The notes below the pieces were generated by a model. That model was given only the letters and a program-made list of their open reading frames with translations, did no database searches and was not told the origin of the DNA. Positions 16,455 to 24,791 of a stretch of 29,269 bases of DNA are shown here, piece by piece. The stretch covers positions 1-29,269 of the forward strand of contig CAYZSE010000023.1 in NCBI GenBank assembly GCA_964481035.1, in the 5' to 3' direction. Positions within the stretch are counted from its first letter, which is position 1, and the number at the start of each line of letters is the position of its first letter. Source of the DNA: JAAAPF01 sp964481035 (GTDB lineage: Bacteria > Pseudomonadota > Alphaproteobacteria > Geminicoccales > Geminicoccaceae). The translations under genes and the position numbers were made by a program.

Positions 16455-18095
16455 TCACACCTGCGGCTTGTGGGCGACGAACGCAGCCCAGCCGATCTTG
16501 CCGTCGTGGCCACCGTCCACCCAGAACCGCAGCGCCTCGGCGGTGCGGTCGACGAGGTCGGCACCGATCTTCTCGTCGAACTCGGCCCGGCGCTCGAGCA
16601 GCTGGGTCCGCACCCAGTCATAGGTCGGTGCCACGTGCTGCGACCAGTCGTGCTGCTGTTCGATGACGAAGCCCTGCATCTCGAGCCCGCGGACGTAGTC
16701 GTCGATGTCCCACATGTCCGAGAGCTTGATGCGGGCGAAGATGCGCTCACGGTCGGCGGCGGTGGCGCTCGCCCGGATCAAGAGATCGGTAAAGACGAGG
16801 CGGCCGCCCGGCTGCAGCACGCGCCATGCCTCGGCCAGCACCGCCACCTTGTCGGCGGCGTGCAGGAACGCCTCCTGGCTGGTGTAGATGTCGAAGCTTT
16901 CGGCGTCGTAGGGCAGGTCGTGGAAATCCGCCCACTCGAAGGCGACCAGGTCGTCGAGCCCGGCGTCGCGGGTCAGCTCGCGCCCCCACTCGAGCTCGCG
17001 TTCGGAGATGTTGGTGGCGATGACGCGACAGCCGAAGCGCCGCGACAGGTAGCGGGCGAAGGCGCCGTAGCCGCAGCCGACGTCGAGGACGACGTCGCGG
17101 GCGCCGATCGGCGCGAGGTCGGCGAGGCGCCGGTTCGAGCGGTCCATCGCCGCCTGGAGGCTCTCGCCCTTGAGCTCGAACGTGCCGAGATGGATGTTCT
17201 CACCCCAGATCTCGCGATAGACCTCGTCGGCAGCACCGTCGTAGTACTCGCGGGCCTCGCGGACGACCCGGTTGAGCCGTTTCGCCTTGCTGTCCGGGGC
17301 CGCCCGGTGCGGCGTGCTCGTCCGGCGCCGGGTCAGCGGCTTGAAGGCGACCTGCTGGATGAAGTCCACCTCGTAGTGCTCGTACGGGCGCAGAAAGTCG
17401 CCGTAGCGATTGACGTCCACGAAGCCTGCGTCCTCCAGCAGATGGCTCACGTAGTTCTGGCGCAGCGGGTAGAGCTGCAAGGTGTGCTTGTCCCCATTGG
17501 GAAAGCTGTAGAGAAACTTGACCAGGGTGCGGTTGATGGTGACGGGCTGAACGTCGACGCCGTCGCCCGTGTAGTAGAACTGGTGCTTGGAGCTGTAGCC
17601 GAGATCGAGAATGCGGTCGTAGTTGCGGTGGTCGACGACGATGAGACCGCCAGGGCGGATGACCGCGTGCATGGCGGCGAGCGCGTCGCGGCGGGCCTCA
17701 TGATCGAACAGGTGGGTGAAGGCGTTGCCGAGGCAGATGAGGGCGTCGAAGTGGCTCTCGCCGAAGGTCGCCGGCAGATCCCGCCAGTCGCAGACCTCGA
17801 CGCCCGCGAGCGCGACGCCTTGGCTTTGCGCATTCGCCCGCGTCTTGTCGATCATGGTTGGCGCGCCGTCGCAGGCCCAGACCTTGAAGCCGTCTTGCGC
17901 GAGCACCACGGAATGGAAGCCCGTGCCGCAAGCCGCATCGACCACCGTCTCGATTCCGTAGGCGTTGAGCAGCCGATGAAAGAAGCCGGCCTCGCCCTCC
18001 GCTCGCCCGTCCCAATCGATGAGGTCGTCCCAGCGCGATACGAAGTCGGGCGTATACTCGTCCTGGTAGGTATCGTCCGCAAGCAAGCGTGCCAT
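16455..18095 (-). CDS. Fused glycine/sarcosine and dimethylglycine N-methyltransferase (glycine betaine synthesis)
   Basis: This 546-residue protein joins two SAM-dependent methyltransferases. The N-terminal half (1-255) matches glycine/sarcosine N-methyltransferase: FVSRWDDLIDWDGRAEGE, SAM loop DAACGTGFHS (52-62), ICLGNAFTHLF, DHRNYDRILDLGYSSKHQFYY. The C-terminal half (275-546) matches sarcosine/dimethylglycine methyltransferase: SAM loop LDVGCGYGAFARYL (337-350), TSQEAFLHAADK, VFTDLL. Together they would turn glycine into betaine in three methylations. Such fusions are known in halophiles; separate genes are commoner. ATG 18095 has GAGAGGA upstream. The gene lies 286 bp downstream of a GbdR-like regulator on the same strand, with a repeat array between them. 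Confidence 0.9.
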   Translation of the reverse strand: MARLLADDTYQDEYTPDFVSRWDDLIDWDGRAEGEAGFFHRLLNAYGIETVVDAACGTGFHSVVLAQDGFKVWACDGAPTMIDKTRANAQSQGVALAGVEVCDWRDLPATFGESHFDALICLGNAFTHLFDHEARRDALAAMHAVIRPGGLIVVDHRNYDRILDLGYSSKHQFYYTGDGVDVQPVTINRTLVKFLYSFPNGDKHTLQLYPLRQNYVSHLLEDAGFVDVNRYGDFLRPYEHYEVDFIQQVAFKPLTRRRTSTPHRAAPDSKAKRLNRVVREAREYYDGAADEVYREIWGENIHLGTFELKGESLQAAMDRSNRRLADLAPIGARDVVLDVGCGYGAFARYLSRRFGCRVIATNISERELEWGRELTRDAGLDDLVAFEWADFHDLPYDAESFDIYTSQEAFLHAADKVAVLAEAWRVLQPGGRLVFTDLLIRASATAADRERIFARIKLSDMWDIDDYVRGLEMQGFVIEQQHDWSQHVAPTYDWVRTQLLERRAEFDEKIGADLVDRTAEALRFWVDGGHDGKIGWAAFVAHKPQV

Positions 18096-18263
18096 GCGTC
18101 CTCTCCCGGTTTGGCGGCGCACGATCGCGCGAGCCGATGTCGGCGGCGGACGGCTCGCCAGCGTCGGGGGCGGGCCCGCAAACGCTGAACTCGCAAATTC
18201 TTCCTGGCTATGCGCACCCAGGTTGGCGACCGCCGCACACCGTCAGCTTAAACAAGCTCGATT

Positions 18264-18301
18264 GCGACACAAGCTTGCTAAAAAGCGACATATCGGCGAC
18301 A
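18264..18301 (-). promoter_or_regulatory. Triple TGTCGC array, candidate AraC-family operator upstream of the betaine-synthesis gene
   Basis: The hexamer GCGACA occurs at 18264-18269, 18285-18290 and 18296-18301. Read in the direction of the methyltransferase gene, this is TGTCGC-N5-TGTCGC-N15-TGTCGC. The centre-to-centre steps of 11 and 21 bp put all copies on one face of the helix, as expected for a dimeric AraC-type activator. It lies 169-206 bp before the start at 18095 and just past the end of the GbdR-like gene. Confidence 0.5.
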
Positions 18302-18381
18302 TTTGGAGGTCGCCGTCGGGGTCGACCGACGCGCCCGTGCGGTCGACCGGCGTCGACGGGCAGCGCCGCACGCCGCCGCGA

Positions 18382-19380
18382 TCAACCGGCGCCGTTGCGC
18401 TCTTGCCGCGGGGTCCGTCCGTAGAGCTGGCGATAGCACGTCGCGAAATGCGACGCGGAGACGAAGCCGCAGTCGCGGGCCACGTCCATGATCGCCATCT
18501 CGCTCCGGTAGAGCAGACGGCGCGCACGCTCAAGGCGCAGCTCCAGGTAATACTGCGCCGGGGAACGGCCGACGTGCTGCTTGAACAGCCGTTCGAGTTG
18601 CCGCCGGGAAAGCCCGACATAGGCGGCGAGCAGGTCCTGGGACAGCGGCTCGGCGGTGTTGGCTTCCATCAACTCCACGGCGAGGATGAGCTTGGGATGG
18701 TGCACGCCGAGGCGCGCTCGGATGGGCAGTCGCTCGCGGTCGTCGGGGCTGCGGATCCGATCGAGCACACAGCGCTCGGCGACGCGGGTCGCCAAGGCGG
18801 CGCCGTGGTCGCCGGCGATCCGCTGCAGCATCAGGTCGAGCGCTGCCGTGCCGTCGGGGCAGGTAAAGCGCCCCGCGTCGTCGACGAACACGTCGGCCGT
18901 CGCCTCGACGTCCGGGAAGGCGCGCACGAAGGCCGGCAGCGTCTCCCAATCGACGGCGCAACGCCGGCCGGCGAGCAGGCCGGCGCGCGCCAGCAGTGCG
19001 CTGCCGCCGGCGACCGCGCCCACGGCAAGGCCGGCCGCGGCGGCCCGGTGCAACCACACGACCATCTCCTCGGGCGGCGCCGCCTCGGTCGCGAGGTTGC
19101 CGCCGCAGACGGCGACCACCGGCCCGTCCGCGAGGTTCACGTCGCCGACCGCGCCGTCGACCTCGATACGCAGCCCATTGTTCGCGACGACGGACCCGCC
19201 GCGGCCACCGACCATCTGCCAGCGATAGAGCGGCCGCGCGGCCACGGCGTTGGCGATGCGGAGCGGCTCGATGGCCGACGTCAACGCCATCAGCGAGAAC
19301 GCGTCGAGGAGGACGAAGACCCACGTGCGCTCGGTGAGCGATGCCGCAATCTCACCAGCAGTCGGCGCTTGAGCGTCCAT
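18382..19380 (-). CDS. GbdR-like AraC-family regulator with DJ-1/PfpI-type domain
   Basis: This 332-residue regulator has an N-terminal DJ-1/PfpI (class I amidotransferase-like) sensor domain (about 15-205: FVLLDAFSLMALTSAIEPLRIAN, VAVCGGN, GAVAGGSALLARAG) and a C-terminal double helix-turn-helix of the AraC type (about 230-328: LLAAYVGLSRRQLERLFKQHVG, then IMDVARDCGFVSASHFATCYRQLYG). The opening matches the GbdR group, which senses glycine betaine and dimethylglycine and activates their catabolism in Pseudomonas. Here the neighbour makes betaine instead, so it may control synthesis (inference). Other GlxA-family ligands, such as carnitine or arginine, cannot be excluded. Confidence 0.88.
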   Translation of the reverse strand: MDAQAPTAGEIAASLTERTWVFVLLDAFSLMALTSAIEPLRIANAVAARPLYRWQMVGGRGGSVVANNGLRIEVDGAVGDVNLADGPVVAVCGGNLATEAAPPEEMVVWLHRAAAAGLAVGAVAGGSALLARAGLLAGRRCAVDWETLPAFVRAFPDVEATADVFVDDAGRFTCPDGTAALDLMLQRIAGDHGAALATRVAERCVLDRIRSPDDRERLPIRARLGVHHPKLILAVELMEANTAEPLSQDLLAAYVGLSRRQLERLFKQHVGRSPAQYYLELRLERARRLLYRSEMAIMDVARDCGFVSASHFATCYRQLYGRTPRQERNGAG

Positions 19381-19602
19381 TCATCAACCAAAAATCATTG
19401 CTACACCGGCCTAAACGAGACACTGATCAAATGTCGTAATCTGGCAATTCGTCAAGTCCGTGCAGGGCACCGGCACGCGCCTTGGCCCGCGCCGGAAGAG
19501 CCGTGCAGGCGGGGCTCGGCGCTTCGTCGACGAGCACGGTCTCGAACCGCTCCTCGCCCCGTCGCGGCGGTCGTCGGCGCCGGCCAGCGCCTCGACGACC
19601 GC

Positions 19603-20820
19603 TCAGCCGGCGAGCTCGGCGAGAGCGAGAGGCTGGCGCATGGGCGCACCGAGCATGTAGTCGCGGCTCAAGGGCAGCGCCTCGCGGTCCTTGGCGAGCT
19701 GGAGCTGGAAGGTCATGCCGTCCTGGTTTGCGAAGAACCGCTCCGACGCGACGAGATAGAAGTTCCACAGGCGGCGCAGGCGGGCATCGGCGATGCCCTC
19801 GGCCGCGGCGAACCGGCGCCGCCAGGCGGCGAGCGTCTTGGCGTAGTGCAGGCGCCAGACCTCGAGGTCGGTCGTCCACAGGCCGACGCGCTCGACCACC
19901 GGCAGCACCTCCGAGAGCGCGGGGATGTAGCCCCCCGGGAAGATGTGGCGGTCGAGCCATGGGTTCGTCGGCATCGGCCCGTGCGCCCGGCCGATGCTGT
20001 GGATCAAGGCCACCCCGTCCGAGGTGAGCAGCCGCGACAACCCGGCGAAGAATTCGCGGTAGTGGCTCGGCCCGACGTGCTCGAACATGCCGACGGACAC
20101 GATGCGGTCGAACGGCCCCTCGATGCGGCGGTAGTCCTCGAGGCGGATGTCGACGCGGCCCTCCAGCCCCTCGTCGGCGATCCGCGCGCGGGCGTACGCG
20201 GCTTGGCGCTCGGCCAGCGTCAGGCCCGTCACGCGGCAGCCGTGACGCCGCGCCAGCCGGCGGGCGAGGCCGCCCCAGCCGCAGCCGATGTCGAGAACGT
20301 GATGATGGGGCGCCAGCCTGAGCTTGGCGGCGATGTGATCCATCTTGCGTAGTTGCGCTTCGGCGAGATCGTCGGTGCCGGCGAAATAGGCGCACGAGTA
20401 CTGCATCTCCGGATCGAGCCAAGCGCGATAGAAGTCGTTGCCGAGGTCGTAGTGGTGCTGGGCGTTGAGCTTCGCTCGGGGCAGTGGGTTGCGGGCCCTC
20501 AGCCAGCCCGTCGTCGCGTGCAGCCAACTAGGCGCGAGGCGCGCGAGCGGGCCGCGCGGCTCCGGCACGGTGGCCATGACGATGTCGAGGAGATCCTCGA
20601 GCGAGCCCTCCTCGATCACCAGCCGCCCCTCGACGTAGAGCTCGCCGAGCATCAGCTCTGGGCGCAGCGCCAACGCCCATGCGGCGCGGCGATCGCCGAG
20701 CCGAAGGACGGCGCGCGGGCCGCGGCCCCGAGCAGCATGGAAACGACGGCCCGCGGCGTCGATGAGGGTGAGCTCACCACGCTGGACGGCGCGATCGAGC
20801 AGCATCTGCAACGGCGGCAT
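19603..20820 (-). CDS. cfa: Cyclopropane-fatty-acyl-phospholipid synthase
   Basis: Cfa uses SAM to add a methylene bridge to unsaturated phospholipid acyl chains, a stationary-phase and stress response of membranes. The 405-residue protein has the N-terminal lipid-binding domain (LGELYVEGRLVIEEGSLEDLL), then NAQHHYDLGNDFYRAWLD and MQYSCAYF, the SAM loop VLDIGCGWGGLARRLA (about 174-189), VSVGMFEHVG and the C-terminal RLHYAKTLAAWRRRF. It is divergent from pgk with 157 bp between them. Length and motifs are complete. Confidence 0.96.
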   Translation of the reverse strand: MPPLQMLLDRAVQRGELTLIDAAGRRFHAARGRGPRAVLRLGDRRAAWALALRPELMLGELYVEGRLVIEEGSLEDLLDIVMATVPEPRGPLARLAPSWLHATTGWLRARNPLPRAKLNAQHHYDLGNDFYRAWLDPEMQYSCAYFAGTDDLAEAQLRKMDHIAAKLRLAPHHHVLDIGCGWGGLARRLARRHGCRVTGLTLAERQAAYARARIADEGLEGRVDIRLEDYRRIEGPFDRIVSVGMFEHVGPSHYREFFAGLSRLLTSDGVALIHSIGRAHGPMPTNPWLDRHIFPGGYIPALSEVLPVVERVGLWTTDLEVWRLHYAKTLAAWRRRFAAAEGIADARLRRLWNFYLVASERFFANQDGMTFQLQLAKDREALPLSRDYMLGAPMRQPLALAELAG

Positions 20821-20856
20821 GGGCTCCCTCCTACCTTTTCGTCCTCGCTTCTGCCG

Positions 20857-20884
20857 TTGACGAGTAGGTACCCGGTACTATGCG
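20857..20884 (+). promoter_or_regulatory. Candidate pgk promoter with overlapping palindrome
   Basis: TTGACG (20857-20862), a 16-bp spacer and TATGCG (20879-20884) form a possible sigma-70-type promoter. The spacer contains GTACC-C-GGTAC (20867-20877), an inverted repeat placed like an operator. Both calls are weak. Confidence 0.3.
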
Positions 20885-20977
20885 GAGAACGGCCGGGCCC
20901 GCCAAGCGTTGCGACGCCTGGACGGGCGCCCGAGGCCGTGTTACCGCGCTCGCAGCTCATCGCACGGGAGAGGCACG

Positions 20978-22174
20978 ATGCCTGCGTTCAAGACGCTCGA
21001 CGACCTCGACGTCGCTGGGAAGCGCGTGCTGGTTCGCGTCGACTTCAACGTGCCCATGGCCAACGGCGAGGTCACCGACGCGACCCGCATCGAGCGCGCC
21101 GCCGAGACGCTCGAGGAGCTCGCCGGCAAGGGCGCCAAGGTGGTGATCCTCTCCCATTTCGGCCGGCCCAAGGGCAGGGAGGAGCCGTCGATGTCGCTCG
21201 GCCCGATCGCCAAGGCTCTGCAGGAAGCTCTGCCCGCCCGCACGGTGCGCTTCGTCGACGAGTGCGTCGGCGAGAAGCCGCAAGCCGCGATCGCCGCCCT
21301 CGAGCCGGGCCAGGTGCTCCTTTTGGAGAACCTCCGCTTCCACGCGGGCGAGGAGAAGAACGATCCCGCTTTCGCCGACGGCCTCGCCGCTCTGGGCGAT
21401 ATCTACGTCAACGACGCCTTTTCCTGCTCGCACCGTGCGCACGCGTCGGTGACGGGAATCGCCGAGCGGCTGCCGAAAGCCGCGGGCCGGCTGATGCAGG
21501 CCGAGCTCGAGGCGTTGCAGGCGGCGCTGGAGAAGCCGGAGCGGCCGGTCGCAGCGGTCGTCGGCGGCGCCAAGGTCTCGAGCAAGCTCGACGTTCTGGG
21601 CCAGCTCATCGCCAAGATGGACATGGTCGTCATCGGCGGCGGCATGGCCAACACCTTCCTCCACGCCCAGGGCCTCAATGTCGGCAAGTCGCTCTGCGAG
21701 AAGGACCTCGCCGACACCGCGCGCGCCATCATGGCCGAGGCCGAGACCCGAGGCTGCCGCATCCTCTTGCCGGAAGACGCCGTGGTGGTGACCAAGTTCG
21801 AGGCGCAAGCGCCGAACCGGGTGGTCGCCCCCGAGGCCGTCGGCGACGACGAGATGATCGTCGACGTCGGCCCGGCCACGGTCAAGACGGTCGAGGCGGC
21901 GCTCGCCGACTGCAAGGTGCTCTTGTGGAACGGGCCGATGGGCGCCTTCGAGCTCGATCCCTTCGACGCCGGGACCAACGGCGTCGCGCTCGCCGCCGCC
22001 GACCTCACCGATGCCGGCAAGCTCATCACCGTTGCCGGCGGCGGCGATACGGTCGCGGCCCTGGTCAAGGCCGGCGTTCTGGAGCGCTTCAGCTACGTCT
22101 CGACCGCCGGCGGCGCGTTCCTCGAGTGGCTGGAGGGCAAGGATCTTCCGGGCGTCGCAGCCCTGGCCGCCTGA
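20978..22174 (+). CDS. pgk: Phosphoglycerate kinase
   Basis: Pgk interconverts 1,3-bisphosphoglycerate plus ADP and 3-phosphoglycerate plus ATP. The 398-residue protein has the N-terminal RVDFNVP, HFGRPKG, LLLENLRFH and NDAFSCSHRAHAS sites for phosphoglycerate and the C-terminal nucleotide domain with VVGGAKVSSK, IGGGMANTFL, WNGPMGAFE and VAGGGDTVAAL. ATG 20978 follows GGGAGAGG; the frame is open further upstream but without family similarity. It opens a rightward run with fba, efp and suhB-like genes. Confidence 0.98.
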   Translation: MPAFKTLDDLDVAGKRVLVRVDFNVPMANGEVTDATRIERAAETLEELAGKGAKVVILSHFGRPKGREEPSMSLGPIAKALQEALPARTVRFVDECVGEKPQAAIAALEPGQVLLLENLRFHAGEEKNDPAFADGLAALGDIYVNDAFSCSHRAHASVTGIAERLPKAAGRLMQAELEALQAALEKPERPVAAVVGGAKVSSKLDVLGQLIAKMDMVVIGGGMANTFLHAQGLNVGKSLCEKDLADTARAIMAEAETRGCRILLPEDAVVVTKFEAQAPNRVVAPEAVGDDEMIVDVGPATVKTVEAALADCKVLLWNGPMGAFELDPFDAGTNGVALAAADLTDAGKLITVAGGGDTVAALVKAGVLERFSYVSTAGGAFLEWLEGKDLPGVAALAA

Positions 22175-22199
22175 CGAGGACGGGCGTGCGCCCTGTCGC

Positions 22200-22598
22200 G
22201 TGGGCGTCACCGACCTGCACGCGGCCCGAGCCGCGCTCGCCTGGGCCGCGGCCGGCGGCCACCGGATCGTCCTCTACGGAATCGACGGCCGGCGCGCCGG
22301 CATGGGCTACTGGCAAGCCTGCGCGGAGCTGCTCGCCCGGCCGCTGGTCGTCGACTGCGAGGCGCACGTCGGGACCGCGCTGGCGGCATTGCGCGCGGGC
22401 TTGCGGCTGTTGCACACGGGCGACCTCGGCCCCGCTACGCCGACCTTCCGCGGCCTCGCCGCGGCCCACGGCGCGGTGCTCGTGGCGGCGCCAGCGGCGG
22501 TGCGGGTGTGCGGGCTCCGCCCCGTCGCCGCCCAGCTCGCACGGTGGCGTTTGGATCAAGTGACCGGCTCCGCCGACGCTGATAAGACCCCCTTTTGA
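22200..22598 (+). CDS. Small conserved-looking protein between pgk and fba, function unknown
   Basis: The frame encodes about 132 residues (VGVTDLHAARAALAWAAAGGHRIVLYG, then LHTGDLGPATPTFRGLAAAHGAVLVAA). Codon choice fits a real gene, and the compact spacing (25 bp after pgk, 33 bp before fba) suggests an operon member. No motif identifies a function. GTG 22200 is a guess: there is no good ribosome-binding site, no ATG lies between the pgk stop and this point, and translational coupling to pgk is possible. The C-terminal TGSADADKTPF looks unstructured. Confidence 0.6.
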   Translation: MGVTDLHAARAALAWAAAGGHRIVLYGIDGRRAGMGYWQACAELLARPLVVDCEAHVGTALAALRAGLRLLHTGDLGPATPTFRGLAAAHGAVLVAAPAAVRVCGLRPVAAQLARWRLDQVTGSADADKTPF

Positions 22599-22631
22599 GT
22601 ACGTCTCACACGCAACGATGGGGTATGGGCC

Positions 22632-23549
22632 ATGCGACTGACACCGAAGGTCAAGGAGATCCTCTCCTGGTACGAGGGCGAGAACGCCGGCGTGAAGGGC
22701 AACCTGGCGCGGCTGTTGATGCACGGCCGCATGGGCGGCTCGGGCAAGCTCGTCATCCTGCCGGTCGACCAGGGCTTCGAGCACGGCCCCGCCCGCAGCT
22801 TCGCCTCCAACCCCGCCGCCTACGACCCGCACTATCTCTACGAGCTCGCCCTCGACGCCGAGCTCTCGGCCTACGCCGCGCCCTTGGCCCCGCTCGAGGC
22901 CGGCGCCGACACCTTCGCCGGCGAGCTGCCGCTGATCCTCAAGGTCAACAGCGCCAACAGCCTCGTCAAGGGCTCGCAGGACCAGGCCATCACCGGCAGC
23001 GTCAAGGACGCGCTGCGCTTGGGTTGCGTCGGCATCGGCTTCACCATGTATCCAGGCTCCGACGTCAACTACAGCATGATGGAGGAGCTGCGCGAGCTCA
23101 CCCTGGAGGCCAAGGCCAACGGCCTTTGCGTCGTCACCTGGTCCTACCCGCGCGGCGGCAACGTCACCGACGAGACGGCCTTCGACATCGTCGCCTATGC
23201 GGCGCACATGGCGACGCTGATGGGCTCGAACATCATCAAGGTGAAGCCGCCGACCGCCAAGCTCGACCTCGCCGCCGCCAAGACGGTCTACGAGGAGCAG
23301 GGCATCGACGGCTCGACGATGGCCAAGCGCATCGAGCACATCATGCAGGCCTGCTTCGCCGGCAAGCGGCTGGTGGTGTTCTCCGGCGGCGAGGCGACGG
23401 ACACGGCCTCCTTCCTCGAGACCGTTCGCGGCATCCGCGACGGCGGTGGCTCGGGCTCGATCGTCGGCCGCAACGCCTTCCGCCGCCCGAAGGCCGAGGC
23501 GATGGAGCTGCTCGACCAGATCTGCAAGATCTATCTCAACCAGGTCTGA
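22632..23549 (+). CDS. fba: Class I fructose-bisphosphate aldolase (FbaB/DhnA type)
   Basis: This enzyme cleaves fructose 1,6-bisphosphate to dihydroxyacetone phosphate and glyceraldehyde 3-phosphate through a lysine Schiff base. The 305-residue protein shows ILPVDQGFEHGPARSF, the NSANSL and YPGSDVNYSMMEELRE segments, SYPRGG, and IIKVKPPTAKLD with lysines 203 and 205 as Schiff-base candidates, then VFSGGEATD and GGGSGSIVGRNAFRRP for phosphate binding. No metal ligands of class II enzymes are seen. It lies downstream of pgk, a neighbourhood common in alphaproteobacteria. Confidence 0.95.
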   Translation: MRLTPKVKEILSWYEGENAGVKGNLARLLMHGRMGGSGKLVILPVDQGFEHGPARSFASNPAAYDPHYLYELALDAELSAYAAPLAPLEAGADTFAGELPLILKVNSANSLVKGSQDQAITGSVKDALRLGCVGIGFTMYPGSDVNYSMMEELRELTLEAKANGLCVVTWSYPRGGNVTDETAFDIVAYAAHMATLMGSNIIKVKPPTAKLDLAAAKTVYEEQGIDGSTMAKRIEHIMQACFAGKRLVVFSGGEATDTASFLETVRGIRDGGGSGSIVGRNAFRRPKAEAMELLDQICKIYLNQV

Positions 23550-23559
23550 GGCACGCCTC

Positions 23560-24192
23560 TTGGCCGGCGAGGGGCCGGAGGTCGAGGATAGCCGCTGTCG
23601 GCTGCTCGTGCGGCTGACGGTGGCCCCCGACCCGAAGCTGTCGGCGACGCTCGCCGAGCTGGCCCGAGCCGATCGCCTGGCCGCGCTCGTGGCTGCCGCT
23701 GCGCCTGAGGTCGTCGAGCTCGCGCTGTCGCTGCCGACGGCGCTCCTGGTCACGGCCGGCGACGACCATGTGCCGGGCGTGGTCGGCCTGATCGGTGCGG
23801 TCGATACGGGCGCCGCGGCGACCGTCGCCGGCTGGCGGCGCGCGCGGGGCGGCGACGCGATCCTCGTCGCCGACGTCGCCACCTCGCGGCACGCCGCGAT
23901 GGACGCGGGCGAAGCCGGCGCGGACGCGATCCTCTTCCGGGGCGCGCCCGCGGCCGTGCGCGATTGCGTTGCTTGGTGGAGCGAGCTATTCGTCCTGCCG
24001 GCGGCGGCTCCGGCGTCGCTCGACACGATGGCGGATCTCGTCCTCGCCGGCGCCGACTTCCTGCTCATCGAGGGCGACGAGCTCGGCGATCGGGCCATGC
24101 CTCCGCAAGCGATCGTCGCCGCCCTCGCGGCAGCCGAGGCGCAACGTGCCGAGGCGATGGCGCGGCCACTAGGCGAGACGGAACGACGATGA
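23560..24192 (+). CDS. ThiE-like (thiamine-phosphate-synthase-like) TIM-barrel protein, probably not a true ThiE
   Basis: This 210-residue protein resembles thiamine phosphate synthase folds: LVRLTVAPDP as first strand, GDAILVADVATSRHAAMDAGEAGADAILFRG, and the late LVLAGADFLLIEGDELG. It lacks the usual diphosphate-binding and D-G-V-H-L-G motif, where it reads GGDAILVADV, so catalytic activity is doubtful. TTG 23560 is chosen because GAGG lies just upstream and no ATG is available; a GTG further in is possible. It starts 10 bp after fba, and its stop overlaps the efp start (ATGA), so the genes are co-translated. The same fba-neighbour slot is held by ThiE-like proteins in other alphaproteobacteria (from memory). 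Confidence 0.7.
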   Translation: MAGEGPEVEDSRCRLLVRLTVAPDPKLSATLAELARADRLAALVAAAAPEVVELALSLPTALLVTAGDDHVPGVVGLIGAVDTGAAATVAGWRRARGGDAILVADVATSRHAAMDAGEAGADAILFRGAPAAVRDCVAWWSELFVLPAAAPASLDTMADLVLAGADFLLIEGDELGDRAMPPQAIVAALAAAEAQRAEAMARPLGETERR

Positions 24193-24755
24193 AGATCAAC
24201 GGCAACGAGATCCGACCCAACATGGTGCTGGAGCACCAGGCCAAGCTCTGGCGCGTCGTCAAGACCGAGCACGTCAAGCCGGGCAAGGGCCCGGCCTACC
24301 TCCAGGCCGAGATGAAGTCGATCCCCGACGGCATCAAGCTCAACGAGCGCTTCCGGGCGGCCGAGACGGTCGAGCGGGTTCGCCTCGACGAGGCGCAGTT
24401 TCAGTACCTCTACGAGGACGATACGGGCCTGCATTTCATGGAGCAGGAAAGCTTCGAGCAGGTGACGCTGCCGCGCACACTGGTCGGCGAGGCGGCGGTC
24501 TTCCTGCAGGAGGGGATGATCTGCACCGTCGAGGCCTACGACGGCCGGCCCCTCGGCGTGAGCCTGCCGGACACCGTCGTCCTCGAGGTCGTCGAGGCCG
24601 ATCCCGTGGTGAAGGGCCAGACGGCGGCCGCCTCCTACAAGCCGGCGGTGCTCGACAACGGCGTCCGAATCATGGTCCCGCCGCACATCGAGACCGGCAC
24701 CCGCGTCGTCGTCAACACGATTGAGCAGACCTACGTCGAGCGCGCCCGCGACTGA
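24189..24755 (+). CDS. efp: Elongation factor P
   Basis: EF-P rescues ribosomes stalled at proline stretches. The 188-residue protein begins MKINGNEIRPNMVLEHQAKLWRVVKTEHVKPGKGPAY, with the tip lysine K33 in PGKG that corresponds to the modified residue of E. coli EF-P. Three beta-barrel domains follow, ending VPPHIETGTRVVVNTIEQTYVERARD. The start overlaps the stop of the ThiE-like gene by one to four bases. The K33 type predicts beta-lysylation by EpmA, which is not in the window. Confidence 0.98.
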   Translation: MKINGNEIRPNMVLEHQAKLWRVVKTEHVKPGKGPAYLQAEMKSIPDGIKLNERFRAAETVERVRLDEAQFQYLYEDDTGLHFMEQESFEQVTLPRTLVGEAAVFLQEGMICTVEAYDGRPLGVSLPDTVVLEVVEADPVVKGQTAAASYKPAVLDNGVRIMVPPHIETGTRVVVNTIEQTYVERARD

Positions 24756-24791
24756 GCGGACGGCTCGTTCACCTCCCCACCGGAGACGCCG

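Noticed and set aside
16002..18188. Long plus-strand open frame opposite the methyltransferase
   Set aside because: Antisense shadow: the minus strand carries full methyltransferase motifs, and the plus-strand translation has none.
19441..19460. TTGACG as -35 of the GbdR-like gene
   Set aside because: No acceptable -10 hexamer lies at 16-18 bp from it.
19427..20527. Minus-strand frame overlapping cfa and the intergenic region after it
   Set aside because: Most of it is an alternative frame of cfa. The part outside (19427-19602) is too short and has no motif or ribosome-binding site.
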